Positions 32,175-41,210 of a stretch of 64,000 nt of DNA are shown here, piece by piece. Source of the stretch: G963677085 sp963677085 (GTDB lineage: Bacteria; Planctomycetota; Planctomycetia; Pirellulales; Thermoguttaceae). The stretch lies in assembly GCA_963677085.2 (NCBI GenBank), contig CAXXFH010000004.1:3596001-3660000 (forward strand), given 5' to 3'. A program made the position numbers and the translations under genes. The notes beneath the pieces were generated by a model. The model was not told where the DNA came from. It searched no databases and saw only the letters and a list, made by a program, of their open reading frames with translations. Every line of letters starts with the position of its first letter. Within the stretch, counting starts at the first letter, position 1.

Positions 32175-32737
32175 AGCAGCATTCCTGTCCAGATGAAGTA
32201 CACAATCGTGCCAATCGCAATCGGAATACCGTAGGGCAGCAACATCATCGAACTCTTCCGATCGGCTGCAATGCTAGCAAGCTGATCGGGGTTTCGGATA
32301 ACGAAGATCTCCGTGAGGATGGAGAAGAACTGCGCTTTGTGGTGATGCCATTGGTGGGCGAAGAAGACCATCCCCAGGGCGATGACGCCACCAAAAACGG
32401 CCGACAAGCAGAAGGCGTAAAAGGTAACCGTTCCCCAGACCCAGGCGCCGACACCGGCTAGCAGTTTGACGTCGCCTGCTCCCATGCCTCCGATGGCATA
32501 GGCGGGCAGCAAGAGGGCTAGCCCGACGGCCGTGCCGACCAGGCTCCAGCCCAATCCGGCCCAACCAAAGAAGACCGCGCTGTAAACCCAGCCGCTGATC
32601 ACAAAGGGGAAGGTGATCCAGTTGGGCACTTTCAGCTTCCATCCGTCGATTACCGCCGCGACAATGAGCACGACAGTCACCAGCCAAATCGGCCAATTTT
32701 CCACAATTCCATTGAGTAGGGTGTTTGCTTCCAGCAT
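32171..32737 (-). CDS. cpaA: Prepilin peptidase, A24 family (CpaA/TadV)
   Basis: 188 aa, six membrane helices. The two catalytic aspartates lie in VAAVIDGWKLKVPNW and in the G-x-G-D motif GGMGAGDVKLLAG. It cleaves and may methylate the Flp pilin and TadE. Located between flp and tadE, the standard order. Confidence 0.9.
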   Translation of the reverse strand: MLEANTLLNGIVENWPIWLVTVVLIVAAVIDGWKLKVPNWITFPFVISGWVYSAVFFGWAGLGWSLVGTAVGLALLLPAYAIGGMGAGDVKLLAGVGAWVWGTVTFYAFCLSAVFGGVIALGMVFFAHQWHHHKAQFFSILTEIFVIRNPDQLASIAADRKSSMMLLPYGIPIAIGTIVYFIWTGMLL

Positions 32738-32818
32738 GATTTTTTCTCTCTCTCCGACGGTGTGTTTTCGAGGGCCTCTTTATCCCGAGGCATAACCTCC
32801 CTTGTTAATGTATAGGCC

Positions 32819-32862
32819 AAAAAAAGCCCCCTCGGCGCCAAATCCTCCGGTGCCGAGGGGGT
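32819..32862 (-). terminator. Terminator/attenuator after flp
   Basis: On the minus strand CCCCCTCGGC pairs with GCCGAGGGGG, followed by seven or more Ts. Partial readthrough would give high pilin and lower assembly-gene expression. Confidence 0.75.
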
Positions 32863-32931
32863 TGCGTCCATTTGTAGCGGTTGTCATGTCCAGACCGCCT
32901 TAGTTAGGTCACGGGCAAAACGCCCGAGGCA

Positions 32932-33114
32932 TTAGGTGCCTGCGCCTAGCGAGTTCGCGACGTCCTGGAACGTGCTACTGGCCTGCGTACCGATCGAGCT
33001 GATCGCCGTCAAGCAGACGATCACGATCAAGGCCAGCATCACCGCGTATTCAACTGCGGTGGGTCCATCCTCGGAAGTGAGGAAACGTTGCAACTTCTTA
33101 GCAAGCGACTTCAT
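32932..33114 (-). CDS. flp: Flp pilin
   Basis: 60 aa: MKSLAKKLQRFLTSEDGPTA then VEYAVMLALIVIVCLTAISS, a short basic leader and the Flp helix with the conserved Glu-Tyr pair. After cleavage it polymerises into the Tad pilus used for adhesion. GGAGGAATACTC precedes the ATG. A hairpin and, further upstream, a c-di-GMP riboswitch lie in its long leader. Confidence 0.93.
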   Translation of the reverse strand: MKSLAKKLQRFLTSEDGPTAVEYAVMLALIVIVCLTAISSIGTQASSTFQDVANSLGAGT

Positions 33115-33174
33115 GAGTATTCCTCCGTTCCATTACCGGTCTGCAGCGGAGATCCGGTGGGAACTAAAAACCGT

Positions 33175-33241
33175 TTGGAATTCGGCGGCAAAACGCGGGT
33201 AAGTTACCCACGCCGGCCTGCGTCAGTCCTCCGAATTCCAA
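33175..33241 (-). promoter_or_regulatory. Long hairpin in the flp leader, possible expression platform
   Basis: On the minus strand TTGGAATTCGG (33231-33241) pairs with CCGAATTCCAA (33175-33185). An inner GGGTAA/TTACCC hairpin is present, and ACGGTTTTTAG follows. It resembles an intrinsic terminator between the riboswitch and the pilin start codon. Confidence 0.5.
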
Positions 33242-33398
33242 GTTAAAGTGACAAAAAAACGTGCCTCTTCTTCTCGCCACTTGCCGAACGAAGTATCTCC
33301 CAAAGAAACCGTTTCCCGCGACACAAGGTGTTACGAGAGGAGCATCGCATAGCGAGCCCCGGCAGAGTGCTAACGTGTTCTTTAAGAGTTCATAAACA
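33242..33398. other. flp leader between aptamer and hairpin
   Basis: No coding potential seen. On the minus strand a T-run (rc of 33253-33259) lies midway without an obvious stem just before it. Confidence 0.35.
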
Positions 33399-33487
33399 CC
33401 CTTTCGGCAACCAGGCTACCTGCGGGGTACGACCCCTTAGGCCCTTGGCTTTGCGCCCCGGCCTCACGACCGGTTTGCCCTTATCGT
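33399..33487 (-). ncRNA. Cyclic di-GMP-I riboswitch (GEMM)
   Basis: The minus strand carries the GEMM blocks in order: AAGGGCAAACC, a P1b-type hairpin CCGGTCGTGAGGCCGG, GGCGCAAAGCC, GGGCCTAA, a GGGG/CCCC hairpin and GCAGGTAGCCTGGTTGCCG. These match the conserved tetraloop-receptor and G/C ligand-contacting parts of class I c-di-GMP aptamers. It lies about 285 bases upstream of flp on the same strand, so the natural target is the Tad pilus operon. The plus-strand reading frame across it (33328-33696) is judged spurious. Confidence 0.9.
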
Positions 33488-33980
33488 GGATGAAGAGACT
33501 GCAGGCCTTCGATGCGAGACCTTTTCCAACAGAACAGTCATTAGATGAGTCTTTAACAGAAAAGTATTCTCGCTTGGAAGCAACCCGCGGTTGCCTCCCG
33601 AAGACTGACGCCGCAGCGTTCGGTCTCCGTAATGAAACCTATGTCAGAATCGCCGGATGTCAAACGAGAAAGTTTAACAAAACTTCAACGATTTGAAGGA
33701 TTTCGCGGAAGTCGTTGGTAGATCGGACGTTTTGCGAAGACGACGTCGGAGATTTCTTGGATGGTTGCGAAGCCGCAAGCGGCCGCTGCGCTATGAAATC
33801 CTCGAATATAGAGCGACTAGTTTCCTCATTCTCGCTTTTCTGTCGCCCCGTCGTCTTCTATTCCCTAATAGCTAGTCTCTCGCCTCGAACTTCTAGCCGC
33901 TAACCTCTTGCCCCTAGCCCCTCTCCATAACCTATCCTTGTGCTGATTACTCCTTTAGTCCGTGTACGAGTGCTACTGAG
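33488..33980. other. Gene-free region upstream of the riboswitch
   Basis: About 490 bases with no credible gene. It must hold the promoters for the minus-strand riboswitch/flp transcript and the plus-strand YfhO gene, but no clean pair of boxes was identified. Confidence 0.35.
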
Positions 33981-36326
33981 ATGCGTCAGCCGCCGACTGA
34001 ATCTGCCGACCAATCTGCTTGCTGCAAAGCGCCACCGTTGCCACCCGACGCGACCCAACGCCAGTTGTTCGACTGGTCGTTGCTGGCGGGCGTGGTGCTG
34101 CTGGCCGTGTTGGCCGGTCCGTTTTTTGCCGGTCGGGTGTACACACGCGACGATCTCGGGGCGTATCATCTTCCCGTCCGGGCGTTTTATGCCGAACGAC
34201 TTGCTCAAGGCGAGCCGTTCGATTGGATGCCCCACCTCTATTCCGGTTTTTATCTCACCGGCGAGGGGCAGGCGGGAACGTATCACCCGTTGCACTTGTT
34301 CCTTTACAGCTATCTACCGCTTCGCGTGGCGGCCTGTTGGGAATGGCTGATTAGCTATCCCTTCATGCTGGCTGGAACGTGGTTGTTCTTGCGACGGCGA
34401 CTTAAACGCAACGACGCGGCCATGTTTGGCGCGGTTTTGTTCACTTTCTCCGGCTTTAACCTGCTGCATTTCCTGCATCCCAATGCAGTGGCCGTGGTGG
34501 CGCATATTCCCTGGTTGCTTTGGGCAATCGATATCGTAATGATCGATTGCCTGCGGCGCCGCGTGGCCTTGGGCCAACTAGCGATTGCCCTGCTCACTGG
34601 CTCGCAATTGTTGTTGGGTTATCCTCAATACGTTTGGTTCTCACTGCTGGCCGAGGTGGCTTATGCGGTGGGCATTGCCGCCAGCCGCCGATGCGACGCG
34701 CGTGAAGGCTGCGGCGATTGTGGTACGTGTGCCGACTGCGTCGGTTGCACAAGTAGCCCCTGGGGACGTTTGATTATTGCCAAGGGTTGTGGCCTGTTGA
34801 TCGGCGGTATTCAACTCTTGCCTACGCTCGACGCGCTAACCCATAGCGTCCGGCAAACGGCCGACGCCAATTTTGCCAATTGGGGATCGCTGCATCCGTT
34901 GAACGTACTTCAGTTGGTCGCCCCCTACCTGTTCACCGACCGCGTGTTGGGGAGCAACACCCATGAACTGGGACTCTACGTGGGAGCCGTACCCCTGCTG
35001 CTCGCTGTTTGGGCCATCTTTCGGTGGCGACGCCTGGGACGACTGGCTCGCCTGGCGGGCGGTGCCGCAGCTTTTGGGTTTGTCGCACTATGGATGGCGA
35101 TGGGTAGCTACGGCGGATTGTATCAATTCCAGTTGGCACTGCCGCTGGTCAATCATTTCCGTTTCCCCTGCCGGTTCGTCGTATTGTTCCAACTGGCAAT
35201 GGCCGTGTTGGCTGCGATCGGTTTTACCGCGCTAGTGCGCGACGAGCAGTCGAGCCAAGAACGCGAGGTAACGGCATTGTTAGATCAGCGCCCAACTCGT
35301 TGGCAACTCTGGGAAGAGTTTCAGCCGCTTTGGATGGTGGTGGGCGTAAGCATGGCGGTCGCTTTGGCCGGATTCTTCCTGCATGCACAAGGACAAGTGG
35401 CCGGTTGGCTTGCGGTGTTGATTGGGCCGTTGCTGTTTGCGTCGGCTGCCGTGTTGATGGTGCTGGCCGGGCGTGGGCACCGGTTCGCCCTGGTGGGGCT
35501 GATCCTTTTCGCCGCGACCGATTTAGGTGTCTACGGGTTTACCTACGCCGTCTATCCGCAGTCGGCCCGTTTGGAGAAGTTCGCGCAGCAATTCGTGATG
35601 CCGCCGGCCGGAAGTGCGGGGCGTGTGTTGGCCTCCAATATTCGCTTCGATGAGCCGGGGTTGCGGACGGGTAATCAAATGACGGTCTACGGCTGGCATC
35701 GCGTCGACGGCTACGCCGGTCTCGAACCACAACAAAGTTTGGACTATCGACAACTGCCGGCGCTGCGCGCGGCCGGAGTTCGTTGGGTTAAACAAAGTAC
35801 GGCTGCGGCGAAGATTCCCGGACTGATCGGCCGCACACCGCAATGGCTGGAAGTGCCCGACCCTCTGCCTCGCGTGCGGATGGTGAATCGAACGGTACAC
35901 AGCGACGATCCCGCTCGCGATATCGAACAGGTCGATATCGACACTACCGCGCTGACCGATCTTCCCTTAGCCGTCGCCGGGCAAGAGCCGGGTACGGCCA
36001 CCGTGGTGGCCGAACGGCCGGGGCTGATTCTGGTGCAATGCGAAACCGATCGTCCCCAACTGTTGGTCGTCTCGGAAAGTTATCATTCGGGCTGGCAGGC
36101 GACGGTCAATGGCCTGGATGTGCCCGTCGTTCGGACCAATGGCGATTTTATCGGAGTGCCGATCCGCGCCGGCCACAACGTCGACCGAGTGATCCTCGAA
36201 TTTCGTCCGCAAAGCTTGCAGTTCGGTTGGTTTGCCACCTGGTGTGGACTGGGGTTGGCGTTGGTTTGCTTCGTCGGATGTGTTACGGAGCGCACGCCCC
36301 GTATCATGGAGGGCGCCCATGCCTAG
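33981..36326 (+). CDS. YfhO-like polytopic membrane protein
   Basis: 781 aa with about 12 membrane helices, beginning LAGVVLLAVLAGPFFAGRVY. The loop YTRDDLGAYHLPVRAFYAER and later GSQLLLGYPQYVWFSLLAEV are typical of YfhO. The soluble C-terminal part has SESYHSGWQATVNG followed by a last helix. YfhO proteins are GT-C-type glycosyltransferase-like enzymes that decorate envelope polymers. A Cys-rich loop (residues 236-260, CDAREGCGDCGTCADCVGC) is unusual and could bind metal. It overlaps the next gene by eight bases. Confidence 0.82.
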   Translation: MRQPPTESADQSACCKAPPLPPDATQRQLFDWSLLAGVVLLAVLAGPFFAGRVYTRDDLGAYHLPVRAFYAERLAQGEPFDWMPHLYSGFYLTGEGQAGTYHPLHLFLYSYLPLRVAACWEWLISYPFMLAGTWLFLRRRLKRNDAAMFGAVLFTFSGFNLLHFLHPNAVAVVAHIPWLLWAIDIVMIDCLRRRVALGQLAIALLTGSQLLLGYPQYVWFSLLAEVAYAVGIAASRRCDAREGCGDCGTCADCVGCTSSPWGRLIIAKGCGLLIGGIQLLPTLDALTHSVRQTADANFANWGSLHPLNVLQLVAPYLFTDRVLGSNTHELGLYVGAVPLLLAVWAIFRWRRLGRLARLAGGAAAFGFVALWMAMGSYGGLYQFQLALPLVNHFRFPCRFVVLFQLAMAVLAAIGFTALVRDEQSSQEREVTALLDQRPTRWQLWEEFQPLWMVVGVSMAVALAGFFLHAQGQVAGWLAVLIGPLLFASAAVLMVLAGRGHRFALVGLILFAATDLGVYGFTYAVYPQSARLEKFAQQFVMPPAGSAGRVLASNIRFDEPGLRTGNQMTVYGWHRVDGYAGLEPQQSLDYRQLPALRAAGVRWVKQSTAAAKIPGLIGRTPQWLEVPDPLPRVRMVNRTVHSDDPARDIEQVDIDTTALTDLPLAVAGQEPGTATVVAERPGLILVQCETDRPQLLVVSESYHSGWQATVNGLDVPVVRTNGDFIGVPIRAGHNVDRVILEFRPQSLQFGWFATWCGLGLALVCFVGCVTERTPRIMEGAHA

Positions 36327-37446
36327 TACCTCGGGATCTGAACGTCCGACGCGGGAGAATGCGCTAATCAGCGTTGTCTTGCCCGTCTACAACGAAGCAA
36401 AAGTGTTGCCGGCCCTGCTGACGCGGATCAGCAACGTGTTGGGCATCTGCGGCGTGGCCTACGAAGTGGTTTTTGTCGACGACGGTTCGTTGGATCGAAG
36501 CCCGGCGGTGCTCGACCAACTGGCGGCCGACGACGAGCGCGTTCGTGTGGTCCACCTATCACGAAACTTCGGTCATCAGGCGGCCGTCTTGGCCGGATTG
36601 GCTCATGCGCGGGGCGATGCCGTCGTGGTGATGGATTCCGACATGCAGGATGCGCCCGAGGCCATTCCTCGTTTTGTGCAGCAATGGCGGGCGGGCTACG
36701 ATGTGGTCTATGCCATACGCACCAAACGCAGAGAGAGACCAACCAAACGATTCCTGTTCAAGGCCTTTCATTGGCTGATGGCTCGCATGGCCTCCGTGCC
36801 GATTCCGGCCGACGCCGGAAACTTCGGCCTCGTCGATCGCCGTGTCGCCGAACTGATCGTGGCCATGGGCGAACGCGACCGCTACTTCCCCGGGCTGCGA
36901 TCCTGGGTGGGCCTGCGCCAGAAGGGCATTCGCGTCCGGCGCAACGCCCGTTACGATGACCATCCCCGCGTGTCGCTGGTGGGGCTCGTCCGGTTGGCGA
37001 AAACGGCCATGTTCTCGTTTTCGACGATGCCGTTGGCCATCTTCCACGTCATCGGACTATCGGCCGGGCTGCTGTTCGTAGGGCTTAGCGGGTTCGCCTT
37101 ATACTGCAAGCTGTTCACCACCTACGCCGTTCCCGGTTGGACGTCGCACGTGCTCACAGGCAGTTTCTTCGGCGCACTCAACGCCCTGGGGATCTGCATC
37201 CTGGGCGAATACGTGATCCGCATCTACGACCAAGTCCGCGGCCGCCCGCCGTATCTGGTCGATCGCAAGGTGAATTTTGCGGCCGATGTTTGCTCGAGCC
37301 ATTCAAACGACCAACTCGCAGATCATACCATCGCAGACGACGAACCCTACACAGCACTGCTCGAACAGGCCACGGACCTGCTCGACGCATCGCCGTCGAC
37401 CGGCGAAACTGAGGAACTCGCGCTGGTCGAAGAATCGCAGAATTAA
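36319..37446 (+). CDS. Glycosyltransferase family 2, polyprenyl-phosphate type
   Basis: 375 aa. GT2 core: ISVVLPVYNEAKVLPALL, VFVDDGSLDRS and VVMDSDMQDAPEAIP (donor/metal Asp motifs), plus NFGHQAAVLAGLAHARG. Two C-terminal membrane helices follow. This is the GtrB/ArnC-like layout, which transfers a sugar from a nucleotide to undecaprenyl phosphate. The lipid-linked sugar could feed the preceding YfhO-like enzyme. The start at 36319 overlaps that gene's stop codon. Confidence 0.88.
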   Translation: MPSTSGSERPTRENALISVVLPVYNEAKVLPALLTRISNVLGICGVAYEVVFVDDGSLDRSPAVLDQLAADDERVRVVHLSRNFGHQAAVLAGLAHARGDAVVVMDSDMQDAPEAIPRFVQQWRAGYDVVYAIRTKRRERPTKRFLFKAFHWLMARMASVPIPADAGNFGLVDRRVAELIVAMGERDRYFPGLRSWVGLRQKGIRVRRNARYDDHPRVSLVGLVRLAKTAMFSFSTMPLAIFHVIGLSAGLLFVGLSGFALYCKLFTTYAVPGWTSHVLTGSFFGALNALGICILGEYVIRIYDQVRGRPPYLVDRKVNFAADVCSSHSNDQLADHTIADDEPYTALLEQATDLLDASPSTGETEELALVEESQN

Positions 37447-37495
37447 GGCCAACCACGGAGTCACGGAGGACACGGAGCCGCGGTTATTCCTTTCT

Positions 37496-37521
37496 CGTTC
37501 CCAAGCTCCGACTTGGGAACG
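37496..37521. repeat. Interspersed palindrome, GTTCCCAAGC family, short copy
   Basis: CGTTCCCAAG-CTCCGA-CTTGGGAACG, ten paired bases. Related to 23661-23690. Confidence 0.5.
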
Positions 37522-37565
37522 CGTTTCCTAGAAGCTCTGCTTCCTGGGACCCATTTGGTCAATTC

Positions 37566-37646
37566 GGGTGCCACTGGCCTGCTTGTCAGCCAGTGCTGAA
37601 CTGAAATGCTCTAAAGACACTGGCTGACAAGCAGCCAGTGGCACCC
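37566..37646. repeat. Long inverted repeat, GTGCCACTGGC family (MITE-like)
   Basis: Arms GGGTGCCACTGGC and GCTTGTCAGCCAGTG on the left are mirrored by CACTGGCTGACAAGC and GCCAGTGGCACCC on the right, about 28 paired bases with a 22-base loop. TTTTT follows. Partial copies occur near 46213 and 51507. It lies between convergent genes and may terminate both. Confidence 0.7.
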
Positions 37647-37661
37647 TTTTTCAAGGGGCTG

Positions 37662-38462
37662 TCAGCGGAACGTCTGCTTGTCGGTCGGAAAGATGCCGCC
37701 GCGGACTTCGTCGCGGAACTGTTCAACGGCTTCGACCACGATCTGTTTTAGGTTGGCGTATTGCTTCACGTGGCGGGGAACGTGGTTGGTGTTTAGGCCT
37801 AGAAGGTCGTGTAGCACGAGCACTTGGCCGTCGCAGCCGTTGCCGGCACCGATGCCGATGGTCGGAATCTTCAGTTCGGCGGTAATTCGGTTGGCGATCT
37901 CCGCGGGAATGCATTCCAGCACGATCGAAAAAGCACCGGCCTCTTCGGCGGCTCGTGCGTCGGCCATTAGGCGGTCCTCATCGCGCTGCACCCGATAGCC
38001 ACCCAATGTGTGGATGCTTTGCGGACGCAGGCCTACGTGGGCCATCACAGGAATTCCCGCCGAAACGAGTCCCGCGATCACGTCGGCCTGTTCGACGCCG
38101 CCTTCGAGTTTTACGGCTTGGCAACGGGTCTGCTTGAGAATTCGCCCGGCGTTCTCGATGGCCTTGTGGATGCCGAGGTGGAAGCTGGGAAACGGCATGT
38201 CGACGATTACCAACGCATGTTGCACGGCCCGACCTACCATTTCGGCGTGGTAGATCATCTCTTCGAGCGTGACCGGCAGCGTGCTCGAGTGGCCTTGGAC
38301 GACCATCGAGAGGCTATCGCCCACCAAAATGGCCTCGACACCGGCCGAGTCGACCAGCCGGGCCGTAGGGTAGTCGTAGGCGGTCAGGACCGTAAGCTTC
38401 TTGCCCGACCCCTTCATGGCGGAGAACTGCGGTGCGGTAATTTGGCGAACTTCGGAAGTCAT
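37662..38462 (-). CDS. panB: 3-methyl-2-oxobutanoate hydroxymethyltransferase
   Basis: 266 aa. KLTVLTAYDYPTARLVDSAG, then ILVGDSLSMVVQGHSSTLPV (metal-binding Asp) and FSIVLECIPAEIANRIT (catalytic Glu), with PTIGIGAGNGCDGQVLVLHD. This is PanB, the first committed step of pantothenate and coenzyme A synthesis, using methylene-tetrahydrofolate. Full length; ATG at 38462. No panC or panD neighbour. Confidence 0.96.
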   Translation of the reverse strand: MTSEVRQITAPQFSAMKGSGKKLTVLTAYDYPTARLVDSAGVEAILVGDSLSMVVQGHSSTLPVTLEEMIYHAEMVGRAVQHALVIVDMPFPSFHLGIHKAIENAGRILKQTRCQAVKLEGGVEQADVIAGLVSAGIPVMAHVGLRPQSIHTLGGYRVQRDEDRLMADARAAEEAGAFSIVLECIPAEIANRITAELKIPTIGIGAGNGCDGQVLVLHDLLGLNTNHVPRHVKQYANLKQIVVEAVEQFRDEVRGGIFPTDKQTFR

Positions 38463-38651
38463 GCGATTGATTTATCCTAACCTGGCCGTCTGCTGCTGCA
38501 ACTTACGTTTTGAGCCCCCGGGAAAACAGGAAACACTGGTAAAGTGCGTCACTCAAATGGGACAGTGGCACACAGGGCTACACCAGTGAGTACTGCCCCA
38601 TGCTAACATGCCGCCCTAGTGCTGACGAGGTGCGACACGTACCCAGGCGGC

Positions 38652-39431
38652 CTACTCGCAGACCGCGATCCACCCGTTGGCCCTAAGTCGCCCCAAGAAC
38701 CATGGACAGCGCAACCGTCGCTTGCGGTTCACGTCGATGGGTATCAGTTCCACGATTCGGAAGCCCGACTGCCGCAGGTCGCTGGCGAATTCTTCTTGCC
38801 GAAACGTGTGGAGGAACATCTGGGGGATTCCCCGGTAGGGGTAGAATTTGTCGCCCAATTCGTCGCGGTTCAGGACGACCTTTGGCAGGTGCCCCAGTAG
38901 CCAGCGGCGGCCGGCCGGGTCGTAGAGATTGAACCAGAAGTTGTGTACATGGACGACGAACCGACCACCCGGCTTGAGAATTCGGCGGACATGCCCCAAT
39001 ACACAACGGCGATTTTCACGGCCACGAATCATTCCCAGAGTGCTGAACAGGCACATGGCATAATCGATCGATTTGCTTCGTAGGCTATCCAGTTCTACTA
39101 GATTCGCGCAGAGGCATTGAACCGGCAGGTTGTCGAGTCGGGCCTTTTCAGCCACCTCGCGTAACATGGCCATCGACAGGTCGACAGCCAGCCCGCGAAA
39201 CCCACGGCGTGCCAGCGGGATCAGCGCCCGGCCGGTGCCGCAGCCCAGGTCGGCCACCAGTCCGGGGGTTTTGAAGCTTTGGGCAAGAATTTCTTCGTCG
39301 AACTCGAAGAGCCGGTTCAGGGCGAAGTAGTCGTCGTATTGTTCGGCAATATGGTCGGCCTGGGCATAGTCCCACGTACCGCGGGAGACACCGGGTGGAA
39401 GTTGCCAGTCGGGTAGGTTGGGAGGTGTCAC
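38652..39431 (-). CDS. Class I SAM-dependent methyltransferase
   Basis: 259 aa with motif I VADLGCGTGRALIPLARRG and the acidic loop LAVDLS, then LKPGGRFVVHVHNFW. It belongs to the methyltransferase 11/25 type. The substrate is unknown. ATG at 39431. No operon partner; it is divergent from gap across about 330 bases. Confidence 0.85.
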   Translation of the reverse strand: MTPPNLPDWQLPPGVSRGTWDYAQADHIAEQYDDYFALNRLFEFDEEILAQSFKTPGLVADLGCGTGRALIPLARRGFRGLAVDLSMAMLREVAEKARLDNLPVQCLCANLVELDSLRSKSIDYAMCLFSTLGMIRGRENRRCVLGHVRRILKPGGRFVVHVHNFWFNLYDPAGRRWLLGHLPKVVLNRDELGDKFYPYRGIPQMFLHTFRQEEFASDLRQSGFRIVELIPIDVNRKRRLRCPWFLGRLRANGWIAVCE

Positions 39432-39760
39432 GGGAGTCTCGGTCGCGGGTGGTTGCTAGGCGACGAACCACTCAGTATAATACCCGATTCTTCGCCCGCC
39501 CACGGGGCTGCCCGGGGGCAGCTTGGGCTTCGGCTAATGAAATGCAAACAAGCTGCACAGAGCGTGCGGCCGATACGGCTTAGATTGGATTTTGCTGAAA
39601 CCGCGGAAGTCGTTTCGTTTGCGACAAGTTTCAACGACCAGCGGGAGCGGTTCTTTTGACGGTGCATCAGCATCCAGGGGGCCGAGGACCCGTCTTGTTA
39701 GCAGATTTGGTGTATCCCCTCGCCGCGGGGGTGTAGTTTCAACGCAAAAGGAGAACTGCT
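39432..39760. other. Divergent intergenic region methyltransferase / gap
   Basis: No gene seen. A short CCCCTCGCCGCGGGGG dyad occurs just upstream of the gap ribosome site; otherwise nothing assignable. Confidence 0.35.
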
Positions 39761-40777
39761 GTGGCAATTCGTGTTGGTATCAATGGATTCGGCCGTATTG
39801 GCCGGTTGGTGTTCCGCGGCTTGATGGCCAAGCCCGACGTCTTCGAGGTGGTCGGCATTAACGACCTGACCGACAACAAGACCTTGGCCACTCTGCTGAA
39901 GTACGACAGTATCCACCGTCGTTACCCGGGCGACGTCGCATACGACGACGAGAACCTGACGGTTAGCGGCAAGAAGATCAAAGCCATGGCCGTTCGCAAC
40001 CCGGCCGAGCTGCCCTGGGGCGAGCTGAGTGCCGACATTGTCGTCGAAAGCACCGGCGTGTTCCGTGGCCGCAAAACGGCTGAAAAGGCCGGCTTCGACA
40101 GCCACCTGGACGCAGGGGCCAAGAAGGTCGTGATCAGCGCTCCGGCCAAGGGCCCGGACCTGACCTGTGTTTTGGGCGTGAACGACGACCAGTTGACCGT
40201 CGAGCACAAGTGCGTCAGCAATGCTAGCTGCACGACCAACTGCTTGGCTCCCGTGGCCAAGGTCTTGCAGGAAAAGTTTGGGATCGTCAAGGGTCTGATG
40301 ACCACGGTCCACTCGTACACCAACGACCAAGTGGTGCAGGACTTCCCTCATTCGGACCTCTACCGCGCTCGCGCGGCCGCGTTGAACATCATCCCCACCA
40401 CCACCGGCGCTGCCGAGGCGGTCGGTCTCGTGTTGCCCGCGGTACAGGGCAAGCTCACCGGTTTTTCTCTGCGTGTGCCTACCCCCACCGGTAGCTGTGT
40501 GGACTTGGTTTGCGAGTTGAGCAAGCCGGTGACCGCCGACGCGATCAACGCCGCCATGAAGGAAGCCGCCGAAGGCCCAATGAAGGGCATTCTGATGTAC
40601 ACCGAAGATCCGATCGTGTTGACCGATATCATCGGCGACCCGCACAGCTCGATCTTCGTCGGCCCCTGGACCAAGGTCGTTGGCGACAATATGGTCAAGA
40701 TTCTCAGTTGGTACGACAACGAATGGGGTTACAGCATGCGTACGTGCGACCTCATCGAGAAGATGGCGGCTCTGTAA
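39761..40777 (+). CDS. gap: Glyceraldehyde-3-phosphate dehydrogenase, type I
   Basis: 338 aa. NAD-binding INGFGRIGRLVFRG, catalytic NASCTTNCLAPVAKVL, and WYDNEWGYSMRTCDL at the C-terminus. It oxidises glyceraldehyde 3-phosphate in glycolysis. GTG start at 39761 with AAAAGGAGA upstream. A strong terminator follows, so it is monocistronic. Confidence 0.97.
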   Translation: MAIRVGINGFGRIGRLVFRGLMAKPDVFEVVGINDLTDNKTLATLLKYDSIHRRYPGDVAYDDENLTVSGKKIKAMAVRNPAELPWGELSADIVVESTGVFRGRKTAEKAGFDSHLDAGAKKVVISAPAKGPDLTCVLGVNDDQLTVEHKCVSNASCTTNCLAPVAKVLQEKFGIVKGLMTTVHSYTNDQVVQDFPHSDLYRARAAALNIIPTTTGAAEAVGLVLPAVQGKLTGFSLRVPTPTGSCVDLVCELSKPVTADAINAAMKEAAEGPMKGILMYTEDPIVLTDIIGDPHSSIFVGPWTKVVGDNMVKILSWYDNEWGYSMRTCDLIEKMAAL

Positions 40778-41210
40778 GTCGCGTTTTCTGCGTACTGTGA
40801 AATTTCAACGGCACCGGCCTTTCCAGGTCGGTGCCGTTTTTTTATGGGCACGAGAGCCGTTTGCGGCTTCGCCCCGCAATACCGATTGGCTCACTGGTGC
40901 ATGTGAGCCCTCTTTCAGTCTCCGCTGTCCATCCACGGCAGGCAATCTCGGGTGAATGCGCAGTTTAAGTCGCCAAAAAAGACCTTTCCGGTTAAAAAGT
41001 TTCGCAAAAGTCTAGCGGTTGTGCTGTCGATACAAACTTTGCCGATTACTCTGGCTGGATCGACGCGCGGAATGCGCATCGCCGGTCAGGTGGACCAGGG
41101 GGGATTACTGGTCGGCCGGTCGTCTGCCGCCGTGAATGGTGGAGAACTTGCACAATCCGTTTTGCATCCGGTGCCCCGGCGTACCACCCGAGTAGAGGAA
41201 CGCAGATCCC
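40778..41210. other. Spacer gap / TolC-type gene
   Basis: Holds the gap terminator at 40808-40843. The remaining 370 bases show no credible gene or RNA. Confidence 0.35.
40808..40843 (+). terminator. Terminator of gap
   Basis: ACGGCACCG pairs with CGGTGCCGT, followed by seven Ts. Confidence 0.85.

Noticed and set aside
33328..33696. A 122-codon plus-strand open frame across the flp leader region.
   Set aside because: It runs antisense through the GEMM aptamer, has no ribosome site and no family resemblance.
39698..40645. A 315-codon minus-strand open frame opposite gap.
   Set aside because: It is the antisense shadow of a highly conserved enzyme gene with biased codon use.
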